The position numbers were made by a program, and so were the translations under genes. Shown here one piece after another: positions 7,664 to 16,917 of a DNA stretch of 35,927 bases. Location of the stretch: positions 1 through 35,927 of the forward strand of contig CALFYG010000202.1 in assembly GCA_937952095.1 (NCBI GenBank), in the 5' to 3' direction. This DNA is from an uncultured Micrococcales bacterium. Its GTDB lineage: Bacteria; Actinomycetota; Actinomycetes; S36-B12; UBA10799. How positions within the stretch are numbered: position 1 is the stretch's first letter; each line of letters opens with the position of its first letter. The notes under the pieces were generated by a model, which had not been told where the DNA came from, did no database searches, and saw nothing but the letters and a program-made list of their open reading frames with translations.

Positions 7664-8464
7664 TCATCGTCCTTCGAATGTCGCCTGGCCGGGGCCGGAT
7701 TCCAGGAAGGTGCCCATACCGATCGTGCGGTCCTGCGTGGCGAACAACCCGGCGAACTGCTGCCGTTCGAACTCCAGGCCGCTGCGCAGGTCCACCTCGA
7801 GGCCACGGTCCACGGCGGTCTTCGCCGCCCGCAGGGCCAGCGCGGGTCCTCCGACATAACGGCGGGCCCAGGCGATCGCTTCATCACGCACGGAATCGAC
7901 CGGCACGACTGCGTCCACCAGTCCGATCCGCAGCGCCTCGTCAGCCTTCACGTGGCGGCCAGAGAAGATCATCTCCTTGGCCTTGGCCGGACCGATCAGC
8001 CGCGGCAGCCGCTGAGTCCCGCCCGCGCCGGGGATGATGCCGAGTTGGATCTCGGGCAATCCGAGTTTGGCGTTGTCGGCGCAGACCCGGAAGTCACAGC
8101 ACAGCGCGAGTTCGAGGCCTCCCCCCAGGGCATAGCCGGTGATCGCCGCGATGGTGGGCTTACCGATCTCGGTCACCGCACTGAATGCGGCCTGCAGGGC
8201 CGTGGACCGTTCGACCATGGTCCGGTGATCCCAGTCCGCCATCTCCTTGACGTCGGCCCCGGCGGCGAACACCTTCGGACCGCCGTAGATCACCACGGCC
8301 GCCACATCGCGCAACTGATCCACCTCGCGGGCCGCAGCAGCGATCTGCGACTGCACCGCGACGGACAGCGCATTCATGGGCGGACGCTGCAGTGTGATCA
8401 ACGCCACACCCTCGGTCGCCTCGACAGTCACCAGCGGCGTGCTGCCCGCACCTGCTTCGTCCAC
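7664..8464 (-). CDS. Enoyl-CoA hydratase/isomerase (crotonase family)
   Basis: A cytosolic crotonase of 266 residues. The oxyanion-hole segments are FAAGADVKEM near residue 68 and GYALGGGLELALCCDFRVC near residue 110. The latter contains the first catalytic Glu (GGGLE), and GLPEIQLGIIPGAGGTQRLPRLIG contains the second. Both Glu residues of true hydratases are present. The likely reaction is hydration of trans-2-enoyl-CoA to 3-hydroxyacyl-CoA in fatty-acid or amino-acid breakdown. The start is GTG at 8464, with AAGGAGG ending 6 nt upstream. It is the first gene of the operon with the methyltransferase and acyltransferase, and is divergent from glgX with only 42 bp between starts. Confidence 0.92.
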   Translation of the reverse strand: MDEAGAGSTPLVTVEATEGVALITLQRPPMNALSVAVQSQIAAAAREVDQLRDVAAVVIYGGPKVFAAGADVKEMADWDHRTMVERSTALQAAFSAVTEIGKPTIAAITGYALGGGLELALCCDFRVCADNAKLGLPEIQLGIIPGAGGTQRLPRLIGPAKAKEMIFSGRHVKADEALRIGLVDAVVPVDSVRDEAIAWARRYVGGPALALRAAKTAVDRGLEVDLRSGLEFERQQFAGLFATQDRTIGMGTFLESGPGQATFEGR

Positions 8465-8470
8465 AATCGG

Positions 8471-8477
8471 CCTCCTT
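8471..8477 (-). promoter_or_regulatory. Shine-Dalgarno deciding the enoyl-CoA hydratase GTG start
   Basis: AAGGAGG on the minus strand, 6 nt before the GTG at 8464. It lies in the upstream region of the divergent glgX promoter. Confidence 0.75.
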
Positions 8478-8494
8478 CGCCTACCACGGCAGGC

Positions 8495-8500
8495 TAACCT
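8495..8500 (+). promoter_or_regulatory. -10 box, leaderless promoter of glgX
   Basis: TAACCT ends 6 nt before the GTG at 8507. No Shine-Dalgarno precedes that GTG. Confidence 0.55.
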
Positions 8501-8506
8501 CAGGGG

Positions 8507-10546
8507 GTGGACCTCCCCGTCGAGAGGTCCGTCGACTGGAGGAACATGCGCACGCCTGAGGGTCTGCCGCCGATGGGCCTTCGACCGGATGCGGACAACC
8601 CCGGCCGGGCCACGGTCAACTACTTCGCACCAGCCGCCGAACGTGTGGTGATCGAATTCCTCGAATCCGGCACGCAGATCGATCTGACGCCTGGACCGTA
8701 TGGCCACTGGACCGGAGAATTCGACGAACCGTCCGCAGGCACGACCTACGGATTCCGCGTGAGCGGCCCGTGGGAGCCGCAATACGGACTGCGCCTCAAC
8801 CCGGCCAAACTCCTGCTGGACCCCTACGCCTTGGCCATGACGGGCGAGCTGATCGTCAACGATGCGATCCACTCGTACCAGATGCAGGATCCCGATCTGA
8901 TCGACGATGCGGACTCCGCGCCGTTCGTTCCGCACAGCGTCTACGTGCGCCCCCTGGAACCGACGCCGAACCAACCGCCGCGCATCCCGTGGGACCGCAC
9001 AGTCATCTATGAAACCCACGTCAAGGGCTTCACCAAGTTGCACCCGGAGATCCCCGAGGAACTGCGCGGCACCTACGCGGGCCTGGCACAACAACCCGTG
9101 ATCGACTACCTCGTGAGCCTCGGCGTCACCAGCATCGAGCTGCTCCCGGTCCAGCACTTCGTGCCCGAACCGATGCTGCTCGGGCGCGGGCTCACGAACT
9201 ATTGGGGCTACAACCCCGTCGGCTACTTCGCCCCCCACTCCACCTACGCGGCACATGGTCAGCGCGGGGAGCAGATCGCGGAGTTCCGGGACATGGTCGA
9301 CGCGCTGCACGCGGCCGGCCTCGAAGTCATCATCGACGTGGTCTACAACCACACTGCCGAAGGCGACCACCTCGGTCCGACGCTGGCGTGGAAGGGCTCC
9401 GCGAATGCGGACACGTACTGGATGCTCGACGGGGGCATGTACGACAACCCCACCGGGTGCGGCAACGCGATCAGGGCCGAGTCCCCCCGCATGGTCGAGT
9501 TGATCCTGTCCTCGCTGCGGTACTGGGTCACCGATCTGCACGTGGACGGTTTCCGCTTCGACCTCGCGTCGACACTGGCCCGCACCTCGGCGATGGTCAC
9601 CACCTGGGCGCCGGTCCTGTCGGCGATGGCTGCGGACCCCGTGCTCTCCCAGGTCAAGCTCATCGCTGAGCCGTGGGACATCGGAATCGGCGGCTACCAG
9701 GCCGGTAACTTCCCGGGGCCATGGGCCGAGTGGAACGACGTGTTCCGCGGGACGGTCCGTGACACGTGGCGTTCCGTCGGTTCGCTGTCCGAACTCGGTG
9801 CACGTCTGACGGGCTCGGCCGACCGGTTCGCGCACAACGGCCGCCGGCCGTACCACTCCATCAACTTCATCACCGCCCACGACGGCTTCACGCTGGCCGA
9901 CCTCGTCGCCTACAACGACAAACACAATGAGGCCAACGGCGAGAACAACAACGACGGCAGCAACGACAACCGCAGTTGGAACGGCGGCGCCGAAGGCCCG
10001 ACCGACGACCCCGAGGTGCTCAAGAACCGGCGTGCACGGCAGCGCTCGCTGCTGGCAACGCTGCTGCTGTCGGCAGGGACGCCGATGATCCTCTCCGGAG
10101 ATGAATCCGGACGCACCCAGCAGGGGAACAACAACGTGTACTGCCAGGACAACGAACTGTCCTGGACCGACTGGTCGGCCATGGACCAGGACCTCATCGA
10201 GTGGACGAAACTCCTGCTGCAGATCCGGGACCGCTACTCGGTCCTGCGGCCCGAGGTCCATCCCTCCCCCGAGGACCTGCACTGGTTCAACGAGGACGGA
10301 ACCGTGCTCACCTCCGAACAGTGGAACGACCCCGACGTTCGGGTGGTGCAGGCGATGTTCAAAGGTGATCCCTCGGTGCTGCTGTGCCTCAACACCGGTC
10401 CGGAGGCCGTTGAGATGAACTTCCCCATGCCGGCTCGGGTGGTGCTGGCCAGCGAGGACGTCACTCTCACCGGAGTCGACCCGTCCGCCGGCGTCAAGGT
10501 GCCGTGCTACTCGATAGTCGTGGCCGAGGTCCTGCCCGACGAGTGA
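8507..10546 (+). CDS. glgX: Glycogen debranching enzyme GlgX (GH13, isoamylase type)
   Basis: A protein of 679 residues, near the usual length of about 700. An N-terminal CBM48-like domain (residues 20-120) precedes the GH13 barrel. Catalytic motifs: DVVYNHTAEGDH; DGFRFDLAS with nucleophile Asp352; LIAEPWDIG with acid/base Glu388; and FITAHDGFTLADL with Asp459. GlgX hydrolyses alpha-1,6 branch points of limit glycogen trimmed by phosphorylase. The GTG start at 8507 is favoured by the adjacent TAACCT -10; an in-frame ATG at 8546 would still keep the carbohydrate-binding domain. It is divergent from the enoyl-CoA hydratase and upstream of the glgE-glgB pair, separated by a secreted-protein gene. 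Confidence 0.95.
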   Translation: MDLPVERSVDWRNMRTPEGLPPMGLRPDADNPGRATVNYFAPAAERVVIEFLESGTQIDLTPGPYGHWTGEFDEPSAGTTYGFRVSGPWEPQYGLRLNPAKLLLDPYALAMTGELIVNDAIHSYQMQDPDLIDDADSAPFVPHSVYVRPLEPTPNQPPRIPWDRTVIYETHVKGFTKLHPEIPEELRGTYAGLAQQPVIDYLVSLGVTSIELLPVQHFVPEPMLLGRGLTNYWGYNPVGYFAPHSTYAAHGQRGEQIAEFRDMVDALHAAGLEVIIDVVYNHTAEGDHLGPTLAWKGSANADTYWMLDGGMYDNPTGCGNAIRAESPRMVELILSSLRYWVTDLHVDGFRFDLASTLARTSAMVTTWAPVLSAMAADPVLSQVKLIAEPWDIGIGGYQAGNFPGPWAEWNDVFRGTVRDTWRSVGSLSELGARLTGSADRFAHNGRRPYHSINFITAHDGFTLADLVAYNDKHNEANGENNNDGSNDNRSWNGGAEGPTDDPEVLKNRRARQRSLLATLLLSAGTPMILSGDESGRTQQGNNNVYCQDNELSWTDWSAMDQDLIEWTKLLLQIRDRYSVLRPEVHPSPEDLHWFNEDGTVLTSEQWNDPDVRVVQAMFKGDPSVLLCLNTGPEAVEMNFPMPARVVLASEDVTLTGVDPSAGVKVPCYSIVVAEVLPDE

Positions 10547-10674
10547 GCCGCGCGCACTACGCACTCGATGTGTGAGGTCCGCCCGACCTGAAGCGCGATT
10601 GCTCTCGGTGACTGGATTCCGGCACCGACGCGCTCACCGTGCAGGCGCACCCGGCCCTCCCTCACACTCCAGGC

Positions 10675-12486
10675 ATGCGTGCATGGCGCGTGATTCCCGC
10701 GATCGCGGCCTCTGCGCTGGTGGCATCCGGCGTCGTGGCGCCGGCACACGCCGCCCAGAAACGGGGCGACCTCGACACGTCGTGGGGCAACGGGGGTGTA
10801 GCAAGCACCTCATTCCCCGCCGCCGACTTCGCCTCGACGCGCGACAGCATCGTGCAGGCGGACGGCAAGGTTATCGTTGTCGGGACTGTCGGCGACAACG
10901 ACTTCAGCACGTTCTCCATCGCGCGTTTCACCGCCACGGGCCAGCTCGACGCCAGTTTCTCCGGAGACGGAATGGTCCAAGTGGGGTTCGGTCAGGAACA
11001 CGCGGCTGCGCGCAGCGTGGCCATCGACTCCCAGGGCAGGATCCTGGTCACCGGGGTCAGCTCGCCATCGTCAGGTTTCGACGCGGCGAACACCAAGTTG
11101 GCACTCGTGCGGTTGCTGCCCAACGGCACCCCCGATCCGGGGTTCGGTCCCACCGCCAACGGCAGGGTCACCACCGCATTCGGCGGCAACCTCACCGACG
11201 GCCGCGGCGTGGCGATCGCGTCCGGCGACCGGCCCGTCTGCGTGGGTAACGAACTCGAGGCCGGACAGACAAAGATGGTGATCTACCGGTACACGGCCGC
11301 GGGCAGCCTCGACAACTCATTCAACTTCGACGGCCGGGTCACGCTGATCAGTGGATCCCACACGTACGGGCGGTCGGTGGTCCTCGCCGGCGACGTGCTG
11401 TACGCCACGGGATACCGCGACACCGATGTGGTGGATCAGCCGGTGATCGCCAGAGTCCTCGCCACAGGCATACCTGATCCCACGTTCGGCCTCGGCGGGC
11501 TCGTGCGTTTGGCAGTCCAGGGCGCCTCGAACTACGGGCTGACGATCGCCGTGACCCCAACCGCACCGGCGCACATCACGGTCGGGATCGACGGCTACAC
11601 CGACGGTGTGCTGTTGCCGCTGCTGGCCAGGACGAGCATGACCGGAGCCCTCGACACCGGCTATGGCGTGGCGGGGGTGTTCACGGGCAGAAGCGGCTTG
11701 ACGTTCCGAGACGCGGCGGTGGCCAACGACGGCTCAGCCGTCATGTTGAGCCTGACCGAACCCGACGCCGCCGTCGTGAGCGCCATCCGCCCCGACGGGA
11801 CGGTGGACACGTCCTTCGCAGGCGGCGGAGGAGGGACGACTCCAGTCCCGGAAACGGTGTTCCACGGGCGGTCGTTGTCAGTGGCTGCGGATGGCGGGAT
11901 CTTCGTCGGCGGCAACATGGTCTCCTTCACGCAGATGGGGATCGTCAAACTCCACGGCACCGCTATTCCGGACCCCACACCGACACCGCCGCCGGCGCAA
12001 CCGACCATCACGGGATTGACGGTCAAGAAGGCCTCCGTCGACGTATCCATCGCCGCCCAGGCCGAGGGGTTGACCTACACCGCCCGGAAGATGAAGCCCA
12101 ACGGCACTGCCGGAAGAGTGACCGCTTACGGGGATCTACCCCCGGGGACCCGAACACTGAGTCTGCGCACAGCCGGCGCGATGCACGGCGTCCACTTGAC
12201 CGTGACCGCCAACGGACCCGGCGGGGCCTCATCGACCACCGTTGTGTGGGGGCGCGGGACTACAGGGCGCATCGGCGCCTGCAAACCTGTACGCGTGACC
12301 GGCGTCGACTTCGGCGCCAAGACCCGCGTGCACTTCGCCAAGCGGAAGAACTCCTGCGCCCGCCTCGTCGTGGGTGATCGCTCACGGGCGGTTCGCAAAG
12401 CGAAGACCTCGGTGTTGCTGCCGGCGGACACCGGCCGGTTCGTGTTCCGGGCCGGGAGGGCACGGACTCTCGTGGTCCTGCGCTGA
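10675..12486 (+). CDS. Secreted delta-60 repeat beta-propeller protein
   Basis: A 603-residue exported protein. A signal peptide occupies residues 1-26 (MRAWRVIPAIAASALVASG, cleavage after AHA). It is followed by about six delta-60 (DUF5122) repeats with the phrases GDLDTSWGNGG, ADGKVIVVG, ARFTATGQLDASFSGDG, QGRILVTG, RLLPNGTPDPGFG and AAGSLDNSFNFDGRV. A Pro/Thr-rich linker (PDPTPTPPPAQPT, about residue 432) leads to a C-terminal domain ending in a basic stretch (AKTRVHFAKRKNSCARL). No catalytic motif is seen. Delta-60 repeats form extracellular propeller-like structures of unknown role. It sits between glgX and glgE without an obvious metabolic link. The start is chosen for the signal peptide. 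Confidence 0.85.
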   Translation: MRAWRVIPAIAASALVASGVVAPAHAAQKRGDLDTSWGNGGVASTSFPAADFASTRDSIVQADGKVIVVGTVGDNDFSTFSIARFTATGQLDASFSGDGMVQVGFGQEHAAARSVAIDSQGRILVTGVSSPSSGFDAANTKLALVRLLPNGTPDPGFGPTANGRVTTAFGGNLTDGRGVAIASGDRPVCVGNELEAGQTKMVIYRYTAAGSLDNSFNFDGRVTLISGSHTYGRSVVLAGDVLYATGYRDTDVVDQPVIARVLATGIPDPTFGLGGLVRLAVQGASNYGLTIAVTPTAPAHITVGIDGYTDGVLLPLLARTSMTGALDTGYGVAGVFTGRSGLTFRDAAVANDGSAVMLSLTEPDAAVVSAIRPDGTVDTSFAGGGGGTTPVPETVFHGRSLSVAADGGIFVGGNMVSFTQMGIVKLHGTAIPDPTPTPPPAQPTITGLTVKKASVDVSIAAQAEGLTYTARKMKPNGTAGRVTAYGDLPPGTRTLSLRTAGAMHGVHLTVTANGPGGASSTTVVWGRGTTGRIGACKPVRVTGVDFGAKTRVHFAKRKNSCARLVVGDRSRAVRKAKTSVLLPADTGRFVFRAGRARTLVVLR

Positions 12487-12528
12487 GTGCGCTGCTGACG
12501 CGGCGCGCCATCGGCGGCGCACAACGAC

Positions 12529-12534
12529 TACCGT
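12529..12534 (+). promoter_or_regulatory. -10 box, leaderless promoter of glgE
   Basis: TACCGT ends 7 nt before the GTG at 12542. There is no ribosome-binding site. Confidence 0.5.
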
Positions 12535-12541
12535 CGAACTC

Positions 12542-14584
12542 GTGCGTGACAACACCACCCAGGAAGGCTCCGGGGCTCCGTCCGCCGCAGCCGTCGACTA
12601 CTGGAACACCCTGCCCTCCAACAACCTCGTGCCTCCTGAGACCCTGACCGGTCGCTTCCCGGTCATGGATGTCTGGCCCCGCGTCGAAGGGGGTCGGCGC
12701 CCCGTCAAGGCAGCGGTCGGGGAACTGGTGATGGTCAACTGTGTGGCGTTCCGAGAGGGCCACGACTCCCTCGGCGTGGACCTGGTGGCGACCGACCCCC
12801 AGGGCCGGACCGTGCGGACCCCCATGACCCCCCGGGACAACGGCACCGACATGTGGGACGGCAACTTCCGGCCGAACACCGAAGGCCACTGGTCCTACAC
12901 GATCGTCGCCTACAGCGACATCCTCGGAACGTGGCGGCACCGGGCCGAGGTGAAGATCCCCGCAGGCGTTGACGTCGAACTCGAACTCGAGGAGGGCGCC
13001 CGCGTCCTCTCCCGCGCCGACGTCCCCGACCAGACCCTGATCAGCAAGGCCATCGCCGGTCTGCGCGATATCTCCAAGACCCCGGAAGAACGACTGGCGG
13101 CGGGCTTGGACGAGGCGCTGTGGCGGATGCTGCGGGACCATCCGATCCGGGACCTGGAGTCGCCGTGCGGCCCCTGGCCCGTCTACGCCGATCGCCGACG
13201 CGCGCTGTTCGGCTCCTGGTACGAACTCTTCCCCCGCAGCGAGGGTGCCGAACTGGACCCACCCCGCAGTGGCACGTTCGCCGATGCGCAGAAGCGGCTT
13301 CCCGCGATCGCCGCGATGGGTTTCGACGTCGTGTACCTCCCGCCGATCCACCCAGTCGGCACTGTGAACCGCAAGGGGCCCAACAACACCCTGACCCCCG
13401 GTCCGGACGATCCCGGATCCCCGTGGGCCATCGGCTCGTCGGCCGGTGGCCACGACGCGGTCCATCCGGATCTGGGCACGATCGATGACTTCGACGCCTT
13501 CGTCGCGCGCACCAAGGATCTGGGGATGGAGGTCGCGCTGGACTTCGCGCTGCAGGCCGCCCCCGACCACCCGTGGGCCACAGCCGGCAAGCCGTGGTTC
13601 ACGGTCCGCGCGGACGGCACAATCGCCTACGCCGAGAACCCACCCAAGAAGTACCAGGACATCTATCCGCTGTGGTTCGACGGAGATCCGGAAGGTCTGA
13701 CCGACGAGGTCCTACGCATCCTGCGCTACTGGATGGACCACGGCGTGCGGATCTTCCGCGTGGACAACCCCCACACCAAACCGGTCAGGTTCTGGGACCA
13801 CGTGATCAACGAGATCAAACGCACCGACCCTGACGTGCTGTTCCTCGCAGAGGCCTTCACCCGACCGCCCATGATGCGGGCGTTGGCTGAGGTGGGCTTC
13901 GACCAGTCGTACACCTATTTCACCTGGCGCAATGAGAAGTGGGAACTCGAGGAGTACCTTCGCCAGCTCAGCGGCCCGGCGTCGGCCTACATGCGACCGA
14001 ACTTCTTCGTGAACACCCCCGACATCCTGCACGCCTACCTGCAGTACGGAGGTCCGGCCGCGTTCGCGATCCGGGCGACCCTGGCCGCGACCATGTCCCC
14101 GACCTGGGGTGTGTACAGCGGTTACGAGTTGTTCGAGCACGTCGCGGTGCGCCCGGGCAGCGAGGAGTACCTCGACTCCGAGAAGTTCCAGTACCGGCCG
14201 CGCAAGTGGCAGGAGGCCGAGAAGCGCGGACGGACGCTGGCCCCGTACATCACCCAGCTCAACGAGATCCGCCGCAAGCACCGCGCGCTGCAGCAACTGC
14301 GGCACATCGTCTTCCACCAGATCGACAGCGACCGCATGATCGCCTTCAGCAAGCGCGACGGCGACGACACCCTGCTCGTGGTGGTGACCCTCGATCCGTT
14401 CGGGCCCCGGGAAGCGACGCTGCACGTCGACATGCCCGCACTCGGTCTCGACTGGCACGACCGCTACGTGGCGCAGGACCTCATCACCGGCCAGAGCTTC
14501 TCGTGGTCGTCGACGAACTTCGTGCGGCTCGATCCCCACCTGTCCTGCGCCCACATCATGTCTATCCGACCGGGAGTGATCTGA
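12542..14584 (+). CDS. glgE: Alpha-1,4-glucan:maltose-1-phosphate maltosyltransferase GlgE
   Basis: A protein of 680 residues (GH13_3). It extends alpha-1,4-glucans by maltosyl units from maltose-1-phosphate. An N-terminal beta domain (RFPVMDVWPRVEGGRRPVKA) and helical insert (about residues 120-205) precede the barrel. The triad is intact: Asp408 in FRVDNPHTKP, Glu437 in FLAEAFTRP and Asp494 in NTPDILH. These are each 14 positions after the Streptomyces residues Asp394, Glu423 and Asp480, so spacing is fully conserved. The YLPPIHPVG and NPPKKYQDIYP segments are typical of GlgE. The stop abuts the glgB ATG directly (TGAATG), showing coupling. Genes that make maltose-1-phosphate (treS-mak or glgM) are not in the window. 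Confidence 0.97.
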   Translation: MRDNTTQEGSGAPSAAAVDYWNTLPSNNLVPPETLTGRFPVMDVWPRVEGGRRPVKAAVGELVMVNCVAFREGHDSLGVDLVATDPQGRTVRTPMTPRDNGTDMWDGNFRPNTEGHWSYTIVAYSDILGTWRHRAEVKIPAGVDVELELEEGARVLSRADVPDQTLISKAIAGLRDISKTPEERLAAGLDEALWRMLRDHPIRDLESPCGPWPVYADRRRALFGSWYELFPRSEGAELDPPRSGTFADAQKRLPAIAAMGFDVVYLPPIHPVGTVNRKGPNNTLTPGPDDPGSPWAIGSSAGGHDAVHPDLGTIDDFDAFVARTKDLGMEVALDFALQAAPDHPWATAGKPWFTVRADGTIAYAENPPKKYQDIYPLWFDGDPEGLTDEVLRILRYWMDHGVRIFRVDNPHTKPVRFWDHVINEIKRTDPDVLFLAEAFTRPPMMRALAEVGFDQSYTYFTWRNEKWELEEYLRQLSGPASAYMRPNFFVNTPDILHAYLQYGGPAAFAIRATLAATMSPTWGVYSGYELFEHVAVRPGSEEYLDSEKFQYRPRKWQEAEKRGRTLAPYITQLNEIRRKHRALQQLRHIVFHQIDSDRMIAFSKRDGDDTLLVVVTLDPFGPREATLHVDMPALGLDWHDRYVAQDLITGQSFSWSSTNFVRLDPHLSCAHIMSIRPGVI

Positions 14585-16744
<2,160 letters not shown>

Positions 16745-16774
16745 CCGCGCCTCGGCGTCGTCGGCCCCCTGGTC

Positions 16775-16885
16775 TGCGACGTTGTTGACGTTCCCCGCCG
16801 CGGTTTGCGACGTTGTTGACATTCTCACGGCCGATTCGTGACAACAACGTCGCAACCGAGGGTGAGCGGCGACAACAACGTCGCA
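16775..16885. repeat. Four-copy 13-nt motif in symmetric inverted arrangement
   Basis: TGCGACGTTGTTG occurs at 16775-16787 and 16806-16818. Its exact reverse complement occurs at 16842-16854 and 16873-16885. Copies within each pair are 31 bp apart. The two 18-nt spacers mirror each other around a 23-nt centre, so the strand could fold as a stem, an 18x18 internal loop, a second stem and a loop. It fills most of the 173-bp gap between the convergent glgB and helicase genes. It has no T-run and no ORF. It could be a REP-like element, a protein-binding site or a bidirectional transcription block. Confidence 0.85.
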
Positions 16886-16917
16886 ACCGATCACGCTCGC
16901 TGAACGATTCCTCGATG

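Noticed and set aside
7664..10564. A 966-codon open frame on the minus strand
   Set aside because: Only its last 266 codons (7664-8464) are a real gene. The rest lies antisense to glgX and is an open-frame artefact of high GC.
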